26,677 bases of DNA from Coriobacteriaceae bacterium AM48-5 (lineage in GTDB: Bacteria; Actinomycetota; Coriobacteriia; Coriobacteriales; Coriobacteriaceae), in NCBI GenBank assembly GCA_027669525.1, contig JAQEDJ010000032.1:1-26677 (forward strand). The letters run 5' to 3'. Position 1 is the stretch's first letter, and each line of letters opens with the position of its first letter. The notes beneath the pieces were generated by a model. That model was not told the origin of the DNA and made no database searches. It saw only the letters and a program-made list of their open reading frames with translations. Made by a program: the position numbers and the translations under genes. Below, one piece after another: positions 17,609-26,677 of the stretch.

Positions 17609-17677
17609 ATGGAGGATATCCAGCCCTTGCGCTAGAATCATCCCCTGTATGCAACGTTTTTCTGGAGGACAAACCCC

Positions 17678-19279
<1,602 letters not shown>

Positions 19280-19322
19280 GACGTCGCGCGAGTGCCATAT
19301 CGGCAATTTGCTGTGTAACGGT

Positions 19323-19354
19323 AAGGGCATGGCCGCAACGGTCCATGCCCTTTT
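19323..19354 (+). terminator. Intrinsic terminator after metG
   Basis: GGGCATGG and CCATGCCC, extended inward by CCG/CGG, form a strong stem followed by TTTT. Confidence 0.85.
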
Positions 19355-19390
19355 GCTTAACGATGTAGCCGCCATGTTAAGGAGGCAACC

Positions 19391-20250
19391 ATGACAACTT
19401 CGCCTTTGGCAAACCCCACGGCAACGAGGGAGCTGCTGGAGGAGTTTGGTCTTGCGACCAAGCATCGCCTGGGCCAAAACTTCCTGATCGACAACCATGT
19501 GATCGAACGTATCTGTGAGCTCGCTGAGCTTGCGGGCGATGAGCGCGTGCTCGAGGTCGGCCCGGGTTGCGGCACGCTGACGTTGGCCCTGCTGCAGGAG
19601 GCGGCGTGCGTTACGTCGATTGAGGCCGATCCCGAGCTTGAGCCGGTGCTTGACGCCCACGCCGCCGACTATGCCAACTTCCGCTTTATCATGGGCGATG
19701 CGCTCAAGGTGACGCCGGAGCAGATTGAGCAGGCCGCCGGTGGTGAGCCCACGGTGTTTGTCGCGAATCTGCCTATAACGTGGCGGCGACGATCATCCTT
19801 CAGTTCTTCCAGACGATGCCCGCGCTTAAGCGCGCTGTCGTCATGGTGCAAAGGGAAGTTGCAGATCGTATTGCCGCAACGCCGGGCAACAAGACTTATG
19901 GCGGCTACACGGCAAAGCTTGGCTTGTATGCGCAGGTGACGGGGCGCTTTGAGGTGCCGCCGCGCTGCTTTATGCCGGCGCCGCATGTGGACTCGGCCGT
20001 AGTACGCATCGATCGTGTTGAAGGCGTAGTGCCCGAGGAGCTCGATCGCGAGTTTGTGGCCCGTGTAATTGACGCTGCGTTTGCTCAGCGCCGCAAGACC
20101 ATCCGCAATTCCATGAGCGCCAACGGCTTTGCCAAGGATGTTCTCGATGCCGCCTTTGAGGATTGCGGTATCGCACCTACCACGCGCGCCGAGACGCTCG
20201 ACGTCGCCGCCTTTGTCCGCTTGGCTCAGGAGCTAATACATGACGCCTAA
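19391..20250 (+). CDS. rsmA: 16S rRNA dimethyladenosine transferase RsmA/KsgA (one -1 frameshift)
   Basis: Dimethylates A1518 and A1519 of 16S rRNA with SAM. AAGGAGG precedes ATG 19391. It shows the signature LGQNFLID, the SAM motif LEVGPGCGTLT, acidic VTSIEADPEL, GDALK, and the catalytic NLPYNVAATI, which only appears after one C is restored at 19772-19773 (CCC to CC). Further on are RCFMPAPHVDSAVVRI and QRRKTIRNSM. Inferred length is 286 aa, standard for KsgA. It overlaps tatD by 11 bp. The cluster with metG and tatD is common in Gram-positive bacteria. Confidence 0.93.
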
Positions 20251-21156
20251 TGTCGAACGCGTGACGTTTACCAAAAAGAAGAAAACGGTGGCCTGCCCGG
20301 TGCCGCTGGCGCCGCTTGCCGATACGCATGCGCACCTGCTCTCATTTTGGAGCAAGGAAGTGCCCGAGACGCTCGAGCGTGCCAAGGAAGCGGGCATTGA
20401 CTTGTTGGTGACGGTCTTCGACCCCATTGCCGATAAGCGCAGCGTGGCGGACTATAGCGACTGGCTGGTTCGCGAGATCCTGCCGATGCGGGATATTCCG
20501 CAGGTCAAGTATCTCGCCGGTGTGCATCCGTATGGCGCGCCGAACTATACCGACGACATCCACGCGCAGGTTGTTGCTGCGCTCGACGACCCTTTGTGTG
20601 TCGGTATTGGCGAGATCGGTTTGGACTACCACATGGATTATGACGACGATATTGCGCCGGCGCCCCACGACGTGCAGATCGACTGTATGGCGCGCCAACT
20701 TGAGGTTGCCGTACGCCGCAATGTGCCGGTAGAGCTGCATCTGCGTCATGAGGACACGGACGAGGAGCGCACCTCGCATGTGGACGCCTACAACGTGTTG
20801 CGCGAGGTCGGCGTGCCCCAGGCCGGTTGCGTGCTGCACTGCTTTGGCGAGGACCGAGCCACGATGGAGCGCTTTGTGGATTTGGGTTGTTACATCGCCT
20901 ATGGCGGAGCGGCTACCTTTAAGCGCAACGACGACGTGCGCGAGGCATTCGCGGCAACCCCGCTCGATCGTATTTTGTTCGAGACGGATTGTCCCTATAT
21001 GGCGCCGGAGCCATTCGCGGTCTTGAGTGCGAGCCTGCAATGATTTCCATCACGGCAAACGCGCTGGTCAACGACCGCGTCGATCGTACCGGCGAGGACG
21101 CCGAAGCAATCGCTCGGGCCGCTTGGGAAAATGCCTGCAAACTTTTCCAAAAATAG
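20240..21156 (+). CDS. tatD: TatD-family metal-dependent hydrolase (one -1 frameshift near the end)
   Basis: TIM-barrel, metal-dependent DNase-like hydrolase. The metal ligands are seen as ADTHAHL (HxH), IGEIGLDYH (Glu), ELHLRHED (His), VLHCFGED (His), and LFETDCPYMAPEP (Asp). The break at 21011-21012 (CCC to CC) removes the last part; repaired, it reads APEPIRGLECEPAMI and continues VNDRVDRTGEDAEAIARAAWENACKLFQ to a stop at 21154-21156. Inferred length is 305 aa. It has a Lys-rich N-terminal extension (KKKKT) of about 25 residues before the barrel. It overlaps rsmA and probably shares its message. Confidence 0.9.
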
Positions 21157-21159
21157 TTC

Positions 21160-21188
21160 TTGCGTTCGCGGCGGCGCTCCGTTATTCT
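21160..21188 (+). promoter_or_regulatory. Promoter of tRNA-Leu
   Basis: A -35 TTGCGT (21160-21165) and a -10 TATTCT (21183-21188) with a 17-bp spacer lie 11 bp before the tRNA gene and right after tatD. Confidence 0.7.
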
Positions 21189-21199
21189 AATTCCTGCAC

Positions 21200-21286
21200 G
21201 CGGGCGTGGCGGAATTGGCAGACGCGTACGGTTCAGGTCCGTATGGGGGCAACCCCATGAAGGTTCAAGTCCTTTCGCCCGCACCA
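21200..21286 (+). tRNA. tRNA-Leu (CAG)
   Basis: An 87-nt class II tRNA: acceptor GCGGGCG/CGCCCGC, anticodon stem TACGG/CCGTA with loop TTCAGGT (anticodon CAG), long variable arm TGGGG-GCAA-CCCCA, and T-loop TTCAAGT. A73 is followed by an encoded CCA (21284-21286). Its 3' half is repeated at 21458. Confidence 0.97.
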
Positions 21287-21512
21287 TTAAATGAAAGAGC
21301 TCCCAGCAATGGGAGCTTTTTTTGTTATGGGCTCATCGCGGGGACTTGAACCTGCGAAGGAGCGAGCGTCAAGAAAACGCGGAGCGTTTTAGCGAGCTGG
21401 CGAGTCCGCCGGCAGGCGGGCGAAGCCGGTGCGGATCCGCGAAGCGGATACACGGACGTCCTTTCGCCCGCATCATTAAATGAAAGAGTTCCCAGCAATG
21501 GGAGTTTTTTTA
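21269..21512. repeat. tRNA-Leu downstream element: duplicated tRNA 3' end and terminator flanking hairpins
   Basis: The T-loop-to-terminator segment of tRNA-Leu (21269-21323) is repeated at 21458-21512 with few mismatches, offset 189 bp; the CCA of the copy has become TCA. Between the copies, GGACTTGAACCT (21342-21353) is an exact inverted copy of the T-arm AGGTTCAAGTCC (21261-21272). Then come hairpin AAAACGC-GGA-GCGTTTT (21374-21390), hairpin CCGCC-GGCA-GGCGG (21406-21419) and hairpin ATCCGC-GAA-GCGGAT (21435-21449). The order matches the element after tRNA-Arg, and the overall plan matches that after tRNA-Phe. Confidence 0.85.
21298..21324 (+). terminator. Terminator of tRNA-Leu
   Basis: AGCTCCCA-GCAA-TGGGAGCT is a perfect 8-bp stem followed by seven T. 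A degenerate copy (AGTTCCCA...TGGGAGTT) recurs in the downstream repeat at about 21487-21512. Confidence 0.9.
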
Positions 21513-21564
21513 CGGGTCGTTTTTGGCAGATTTGACCTATCGATTTCGCGCGGTAGATGCCCCT

Positions 21565-21783
21565 GTGGTCAAAAAGTGGCAAATATGAGTACTGGCACGA
21601 AAATAGAGACATTTCACGAAGCCATTTTTGCTCATTTTACGCAACGGATGTACGCTAATTTGGCTCAACCTTGAGACAATTTGAAGTAATTTCGATAGAC
21701 CTCGGGTTCAAGGAGGCGAGTTTGACCCAAATACGCTGCTACTAAACTGGTAACAGTACTCATATTTGGCTTTTTTTGACCAC
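21565..21783. mobile_element. MITE-like element with about 30-bp terminal inverted repeats
   Basis: The 30-bp ends 21565-21594 and 21754-21783 are inverted copies of each other with mismatches confined to four central positions (both start GTGGTCAAAAA and end CAAATATGAGTACTG when oriented alike). The 160-bp interior is markedly more AT-rich than the surrounding DNA and has no plausible gene. No clear target-site duplication is visible. Non-autonomous transposable element or remnant is the best reading. It ends 77 bp before the SPFH gene and may influence its promoter. Confidence 0.7.
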
Positions 21784-21860
21784 GGACCCTCTTGTTAGTG
21801 TCACGCGGCCGCTCCGTGCGGGTATCCTAGTGCCAATGTGCGCCTATCAGAGGAGAAACC

Positions 21861-22799
21861 ATGCTGTTTTCCGGTATCATCGCTGCCCTTACGAGCCTCT
21901 TGTTTCCCATCATCATTTTATTGCTCCTGCTCCCCAACGCCTGCTATGTCGTTGAACAGCAGCACGCCGTAATCATCGAGCGCTTGGGTAAGTTCAACCG
22001 CATTGTTAGCGCAGGCTTCCACATGAAGGTGCCCGTGATTGACCGCAAGGCCGCCACGGTGAGTCTGCGCACCATGAAAAATGGTTTTGGCATCGACGTT
22101 AAGACTCAGGACAACGTGACCATTGGCCTTGAGGTCTCCGCTCAGTACCACGTGAGCTATGACATGGGTGCTGGCCCGGCGGATTCGGGCATCTACAAGA
22201 GCTACTACATGCTGCAGGAGCCCGTCGACCAGATGCGCGACTTCATCACCGACGCCCTGCGCTCCTCCATCCCCGTCTACACGCTCGATGAGGTCTTTGC
22301 CAAGAAGGATGACATCGCCAAGGATGTCAACGCTACTGTTTCCGAGCAGATGGCCGCCTACGGCTTCACCCTCGTGTCGACGCTCATCACCAAAATCGCA
22401 CTGCCGACCGAGGTTGAGAACTCCATGAACGACATCAACGCTGCCCAGCGCAAGCGCGCTGCCGCGCAGGAGCTCGCCGAGGCCGACCGCATCAAGCGCG
22501 TCACCGAGGCGACCGCCGAGGCCGAGGCTATGGAAAAGGCGGGCGAGGGCATCGCCAACCAGCGCAAGGCCATCGCGCTGGGTATCAAAGATTCGCTCGA
22601 GATCATCCAGGAGACGGGTGTCGGCAATGACGAGGCCAACCAACTGTTCATGTTTACGCAGTGGTCCGAGATGATGACGGAGTTCGCTCGCACGGGTAAA
22701 ACCTCGACGGTCGTGCTGCCGAGCGACTTTTCGCAGTCGGCCTCGATGTTCGAGCAGATGCTGGCCGCCGGCAAAGTTCAAAACCATTCGAAGGAGTAG
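21861..22799 (+). CDS. SPFH/band 7 membrane protein (stomatin/HflC-like)
   Basis: An intact 312-aa protein with GAGGAGA before ATG 21861. One N-terminal transmembrane segment (about residues 4-26, SGIIAALTSLLFPIIILLLLLP) is followed by the SPFH domain (VEQQHAVIIERLGKFNRIVSAGFHMKVPVIDRK). Ala/Glu-rich coiled coils follow (INAAQRKRAAAQELAEADRIKRV, ATAEAEAMEKAGEGIANQRKAIA). Such proteins form membrane microdomain scaffolds or modulate FtsH-type proteases; the partner is not deducible here. A -10-like TATCCT (21823-21828) lies between the MITE-like element and the gene. rlmH follows 6 bp later, so the two may be cotranscribed. Confidence 0.9.
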   Translation: MLFSGIIAALTSLLFPIIILLLLLPNACYVVEQQHAVIIERLGKFNRIVSAGFHMKVPVIDRKAATVSLRTMKNGFGIDVKTQDNVTIGLEVSAQYHVSYDMGAGPADSGIYKSYYMLQEPVDQMRDFITDALRSSIPVYTLDEVFAKKDDIAKDVNATVSEQMAAYGFTLVSTLITKIALPTEVENSMNDINAAQRKRAAAQELAEADRIKRVTEATAEAEAMEKAGEGIANQRKAIALGIKDSLEIIQETGVGNDEANQLFMFTQWSEMMTEFARTGKTSTVVLPSDFSQSASMFEQMLAAGKVQNHSKE

Positions 22800-22805
22800 A
22801 CGCGC

Positions 22806-23276
22806 GTGAAATACACCGTCGTTTGCGTCGGTAAGCTCAAGGAGCGCTTTTGGAAGGACGCGTGCGCTGAGTACACCAAGCGCCTAGGTGCCTATGCCAA
22901 GGTGGATATCCGCGAGGTGGCCGATATCGACCCGGCTAAGGCGGGCGGCGTGGATGCCGCGCGCGACAAGGAGGGGGCGGCGATTCTTGCCGCCTTGCCA
23001 TCTCGAGCGCATGTGATCCTGCTGGCTATCGAGGGCAAGGAGCGCTCGAGCGAGGAGCTCTCGGCGAGGCTCGACGATCTTATGCTGCGAGGCAGTAGCG
23101 ACATTGCCTTTGTAATCGGCGGTTCGGATGGCGTGAGCGATGACGTGCGCGCACGAGCCGACGAGATGCTCAGCTTTGGACGCATTACCTTGCCGCATAA
23201 CCTGGCGCGTGTGGTGCTGCTGGAGCAGATTTACCGTGCCTGCAAGATCAGTCGTGGCGAGCCGTATCACAAATAG
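22806..23276 (+). CDS. rlmH: 23S rRNA (pseudouridine-1915 N3) methyltransferase RlmH
   Basis: SPOUT-class methyltransferase acting on the 70S ribosome. It is intact, 156 aa, starting at GTG, which follows the SPFH stop by 6 bp with AAGGAG at the end of that gene. It shows VGKLKERFWKDACAEYTKRL, the SAM-knot motifs FVIGGSDGVSDDV and LLAIEGKERSSEE, and the C-terminal TLPHNLARVVLLEQIYRACKISRGEPYHK, typical for the family up to its final Tyr-His-Lys. Confidence 0.97.
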   Translation: MKYTVVCVGKLKERFWKDACAEYTKRLGAYAKVDIREVADIDPAKAGGVDAARDKEGAAILAALPSRAHVILLAIEGKERSSEELSARLDDLMLRGSSDIAFVIGGSDGVSDDVRARADEMLSFGRITLPHNLARVVLLEQIYRACKISRGEPYHK

Positions 23277-23349
23277 GTCGGCAATACGAAACAATGGCGT
23301 GGGACAATACCTTTCGTTTTGAGGAATGTGTCTGAAAGGACTATGCGAT

Positions 23350-24120
23350 ATGAAGATTGGATTTGTCGGTTTTGGCAATATGGCGAGCGCTATGGCCGAT
23401 GGCTGGATCGCTGCCGGTGTAGCTGCGAGCGACATGTGCGCCTGCGCGGGTCGCTACGACGCACTGGTTGAGCGCTGCGAGGCGCGCGGCATGGTCGCCT
23501 GCCACGATGCCGCCGAGGTTGTCGCCGCATCCGATATCGTGGTCGCTGCGGTCAAACCGTACATGATCGAGAAGGTATTCGCCCCGCTCAAGGACGCTCT
23601 TGCCAAAAAGGTCGTTCTGTCGGTTGCCTGGACCTGGGACAGTGCCAAGTGGGAGCAGGTCCTGCCGGGCGTCGCGCATATCTCGACGGTGCCCAACACG
23701 CCGGTTTCGGTGGGCGAGGGCGTCATCGCCTGCGAGAAGGCTTCGACGCTTAACGACGAGCAGCGTGCTGTGGTGCTCGACCTGCTCGGTAAGCTTGGCG
23801 CTGTCGTCGAGCTCGACACAAGCCTGCTGTTTGTGGGCGGCACGGTGGGTGGTTGCGCTCCGGCGTTTGTCGCCATGGCAATCGAGGCCCTGGGCGATGC
23901 GGCGGTCAAGCACGGTATCCCGCGTGCGGATGCTTATCGCATTGTGAGCCAGATGGTGCTGGGTACGGCAAAGCTGCAGCTTGCAGCTGGCCAGCATCCT
24001 GCGGCGATGAAGGATGCCGTATGCTCGCCCGGTGGTGCCACCATCAAGGGCGTCGTTGCGCTCGAGGACGCCGGCATGCGCAGCGCCCTGGTCAAGGCAA
24101 TCGACGCAACCCTCCAGTAA
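23350..24120 (+). CDS. proC: Pyrroline-5-carboxylate reductase
   Basis: NAD(P)H-dependent last step of proline synthesis. It is intact, 256 aa from ATG 23350, with AAGGA 9 bp upstream; an in-frame ATG at 23326 would add eight residues before the Rossmann strand and is less likely. The Rossmann motif is IGFVGFGNMASAM. AVKPYMIEKVF, ISTVPNTPVSVGEG and the C-terminal dimerisation motif CSPGGATIKGVVALEDAGMRSALVKAI are typical ProC. The stop codon is itself the start of the downstream repeat (24118). Confidence 0.95.
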   Translation: MKIGFVGFGNMASAMADGWIAAGVAASDMCACAGRYDALVERCEARGMVACHDAAEVVAASDIVVAAVKPYMIEKVFAPLKDALAKKVVLSVAWTWDSAKWEQVLPGVAHISTVPNTPVSVGEGVIACEKASTLNDEQRAVVLDLLGKLGAVVELDTSLLFVGGTVGGCAPAFVAMAIEALGDAAVKHGIPRADAYRIVSQMVLGTAKLQLAAGQHPAAMKDAVCSPGGATIKGVVALEDAGMRSALVKAIDATLQ

Positions 24121-24280
24121 AACCGACCAAAAAAGGGACAGGTTTATGTTGGCAGGTTTTTCCTGCGGTTTTGTCCTTTTAGCGAAAAGTGCCCCGCAAC
24201 TGGCTCAATTCCAGTTGCGGGGCACTTGCGTTTGCCCAGATAAAACCGACCAAAATAAACCTGTCCCTTTTTGGCAGGTT
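24118..24280. repeat. Composite palindromic intergenic element after proC
   Basis: TAAAACCGACCAAAA occurs directly at 24118-24132 and 24241-24255, and TTGGCAGGTT directly at 24149-24158 and 24271-24280. Between each pair, however, the core is inverted: AAAAAGGGACAGGTTTAT (24130-24147) against ATAAACCTGTCCCTTTTT (24255-24272), 18 bp perfect. In the middle a perfect 17-bp inverted repeat with a 7-nt loop (24187-24203, 24211-24227; starts AAGTGCCCCGC) could form a very stable hairpin. No poly-U follows the hairpin. It covers the convergent gap between proC and the minus-strand gene, overlapping both stop codons by three bases. It looks like a repeat family member and could also serve as a bidirectional transcription barrier. 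Confidence 0.75.
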
Positions 24281-24452
24281 AGTCCCAGAAGCTGTCTTCT
24301 TCGTCCTCGGACTTGGGGCCGCGGTCGACATACATCTTATGGGTGCGCTTCTCCATTACAAAGGCAATAATCGCAAACAGCAGGATGCCGCCGGCGAAAA
24401 GGATGGCAAAACCGGTGCGGGTGCCAAACAAAAAGGAAAAAACTGCGTCCAT
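24279..24452 (-). CDS. 57-residue single-pass membrane protein of unknown function
   Basis: Minus-strand reading frame with ATG at 24452-24450 and TAA at 24281-24279, preceded by AAGAAGG at a suitable distance. The product starts MDAVFSFLFGTRTG, has one transmembrane helix (about residues 14-33, GFAILFAGGILLFAIIAFV) and a short cytoplasmic tail, basic (EKRTHKMYVDR) then acidic, ending DEEDSFWD. The alternation of hydrophobic core and charged tail, a start with its own ribosome-binding site and the convergent layout support a real gene. I do not recognise the family. It is transcribed divergently from serS. Confidence 0.7.
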   Translation of the reverse strand: MDAVFSFLFGTRTGFAILFAGGILLFAIIAFVMEKRTHKMYVDRGPKSEDEEDSFWD

Positions 24453-24476
24453 TGGGTGCCTTCTTGCGTAGTTGAG

Positions 24477-24523
24477 TTGGGTCGTAAACGCTCATAAGTA
24501 TATACTTGCCCATACATGTACAA
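24477..24523. promoter_or_regulatory. Divergent promoter region between the small membrane protein gene and serS
   Basis: AAGTATATACTT (24496-24507) is a perfect palindrome that reads TATACT as a -10 on both strands. On the plus strand TTGGGT (24477-24482) is an 18-bp-spaced -35. On the minus strand TTGTAC (24523-24518) is a -35 with a short 15-bp spacing. Two further palindromes, TACATGTA (24513-24520) and GGTTGCAACC (24524-24533), follow. Shared -10 use would make the two directions mutually exclusive. Confidence 0.4.
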
Positions 24524-24563
24524 GGTTGCAACCTAAATGGAATGTATATCGCCGGAGGATCTA

Positions 24564-25844
<1,281 letters not shown>

Positions 25845-25867
25845 ATTGGCTGCATAAGCGATTTGCT

Positions 25868-25897
25868 AGGGCACTCCTTTTTGGGGTGCCCTTTTTG
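25868..25897 (+). terminator. Intrinsic terminator after serS
   Basis: AGGGCACTCC and GGGGTGCCCT form a 10-bp stem (one G-T pair) followed by TTTTTG. Confidence 0.9.
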
Positions 25898-25942
25898 TGT
25901 GCGGCCATACTATGCTGTGCGGACAGCTCAATAGAAAACACA

Positions 25943-25956
25943 CGAACAACTGTTCT
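25943..25956. promoter_or_regulatory. LexA-box-like site upstream of the unknown gene at 26016
   Basis: CGAACAACTGTTCT contains the perfect inverted repeat GAACA-AC-TGTTC and matches the Gram-positive SOS box CGAAC-N4-GTTC well. A second palindrome CTGTATACAG (25955-25964) abuts it. A -10-like TATGCT lies at 25977-25982, so the box would overlap the -35 region (TTCTGT, 25953-25958), a typical repressor placement. Confidence 0.45.
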
Positions 25957-26015
25957 GTATACAGCCATCTACCTGCTATGCTTTTGCTAAATAAGAGCGA
26001 GAGAAAGGGGACGCG

Positions 26016-26393
26016 ATGGAGCTGTTTGATGATCGGGTGGTTTTGTTTGAGAGCGACGAGGGCGGGGAGTACCTGCTTGTGACGTGTGAGCCGTCTGGCA
26101 TGGGTGGCCTGGTGGTTCGACAGACGAGCGAGGGTCCGTTGACCCAATGGTGCTACGAGGAGTCGCCGCATGTGGTTGAGACGTTTGTGGCGCACGAGGG
26201 GCTTGTGGCGCTTGAGCAGTTCTATGGAGTTGGAACTTCTAACCAGGTCGCGCGCATGTTGAGCATCTCGTTTGCCGATTATGACTGTGCCCAGCGGGTG
26301 CGCTCGCTTTTGAGGGCGCTCGGTGCTGGGTTCGATGTGGTTGAAAAACCGATTGATCGCATGGGGGACGCTGGCGCATGCGGAGTTGCGTGA
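26016..26393 (+). CDS. Uncharacterised 125-aa protein, possibly SOS-controlled
   Basis: Not recognised. AAAGGGGA precedes ATG 26016. The acidic protein begins MELFDDRVVLFESDEGGEYLLV, with several predicted strands (YLLVTCEPSGMGGLVVRQTS) followed by helical segments (VVETFVAHEGLVALEQFYGV, YDCAQRVRSLLRALGAGFDVVE). It has no signal peptide or membrane segment. The composition is like that of its neighbours. Position: after the serS terminator, with a LexA-like site in its leader, and 74 bp before tRNA-Arg. Confidence 0.7.
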   Translation: MELFDDRVVLFESDEGGEYLLVTCEPSGMGGLVVRQTSEGPLTQWCYEESPHVVETFVAHEGLVALEQFYGVGTSNQVARMLSISFADYDCAQRVRSLLRALGAGFDVVEKPIDRMGDAGACGVA

Positions 26394-26426
26394 GGAACAT
26401 ATTTGCAAAAAAGTTTGAAATTGTGC

Positions 26427-26457
26427 TTGACTCCAACTAACTAAAGTGGTTTTATAT
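26427..26457 (+). promoter_or_regulatory. Promoter of tRNA-Arg
   Basis: A -35 TTGACT (26427-26432) and a -10 TTTATA/TTATAT (26451-26457), spacing 18-19 bp, lie just before the tRNA gene. Confidence 0.65.
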
Positions 26458-26467
26458 GTCTTGCGCT

Positions 26468-26544
26468 GCGGCGTTACCTCAGCTGGATAGAGGGTCTGAC
26501 TACGAATCAGAACGTCATAGGTTCGAATCCTATACGCCGCACCA
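26468..26544 (+). tRNA. tRNA-Arg (ACG)
   Basis: A 77-nt cloverleaf including CCA: acceptor GCGGCGT/ACGCCGC, D-arm CCTC...GAGG, anticodon stem TCTGA/TCAGA with loop CTACGAA (anticodon ACG, A34 presumably deaminated to inosine), and T-arm ATAGG-TTCGAAT-CCTAT. CCA is encoded at 26542-26544. Confidence 0.97.
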
Positions 26545-26555
26545 ATTGAAATTGA

Positions 26556-26584
26556 AAGCCTCCGGCAACGGGGGCTTTTCTTTT
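26556..26584 (+). terminator. Terminator of tRNA-Arg
   Basis: AAGCCTCC and GGGGGCTT form an 8-bp stem (one T-G pair) around GGCAAC, followed by TTTTCTTTT. Confidence 0.85.
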
Positions 26585-26599
26585 ACGCCGGCACCCCAT

Positions 26600-26677
26600 G
26601 GATTCGAACCTCGGTCGAGGCGCGAGCGTGAAGCGGACGCGGAGCGTCCGTAGCGAGCGGGCGAGCACGCCGGCAGG
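26600..26677. repeat. tRNA-Arg downstream element, truncated by the window edge
   Basis: GGATTCGAACCT (26600-26611) is an exact inverted copy of the T-arm AGGTTCGAATCC of the adjacent tRNA (26519-26530). Then comes hairpin CGGACGC-GGA-GCGTCCG (26634-26650), the counterpart of the Leu element's first hairpin with the same GGA loop and a different, fully paired stem top, followed by the shared words TAGCGAGC and CCGGCAGG. By analogy with the Phe and Leu elements a copy of the tRNA 3' end should begin near 26713-26720, outside the window. Confidence 0.75.

Noticed and set aside
21325..21612. 95-residue minus-strand frame across the tRNA-Leu element
   Set aside because: It reads through hairpins, the terminator copy and the duplicated tRNA end; no ribosome-binding site or family likeness.

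Overview
The window looks like chromosomal DNA of a human-gut Coriobacteriia, most likely Collinsella. The grounds are high-GC codon use with G/C third positions, a monoderm-type Tad pilus locus without a secretin, and the combination of translation genes seen. The species is inference; no 16S or other marker is present.

Layout, left to right. (1) 280-3106: a promoter, a short highly structured mRNA leader and a P2A-type (Ca2+) P-type ATPase. (2) 3130-4580: a large palindrome, a terminator, and the ribosome-assembly GTPase gene rsgA. (3) 4620-14378: a compact, largely overlapping tad (tight adherence/Flp pilus) operon: rcpC/cpaB, cpaE, cpaF, tadB, tadC, flp, a small membrane protein, a second pilin-like protein, TadE-like, a large TadG-like protein, another TadE-like protein and a DUF192 protein. 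(4) 14437-14987: a two-gene toxin/antitoxin-like module. (5) 15051-15413: tRNA-Phe with an unusual downstream repeat element. (6) 15664-21156: a GH5-like protein followed by the translation and housekeeping genes rsmI, metG, rsmA and tatD. (7) 21160-21783: tRNA-Leu with the same kind of downstream element, then a MITE-like element. (8) 21861-25844: an SPFH protein, rlmH, proC, a composite palindromic repeat, a 57-residue membrane protein on the minus strand, and serS. (9) 25943-26677: a LexA-like box, an unknown protein, and tRNA-Arg with a third, window-truncated, tRNA-downstream element.

Two things stand out as possibly undescribed. First, the ATPase leader (316-427) contains a helix over the ribosome-binding site, and its upstream half can form either a local hairpin or a long-range helix of about 16 bp. 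This is the architecture expected of a riboswitch or ion sensor. Second, each of the three tRNA genes is followed by terminator, inverted copy of its own T-arm and GC-rich hairpins. For tRNA-Phe and tRNA-Leu this ends in a direct copy of the tRNA 3' end plus terminator, 184 and 189 bp away. One hairpin stem has different but fully paired sequences in the Leu and Arg copies.

A caution for every reader: many coding regions are interrupted by single-base deletions. I count about 18, all -1, most turning GGG or CCC into GG or CC, and they hit essential genes such as serS and rsmA. They look like sequencing or assembly errors, not biology. I therefore annotate the inferred full-length genes and state where each break is.
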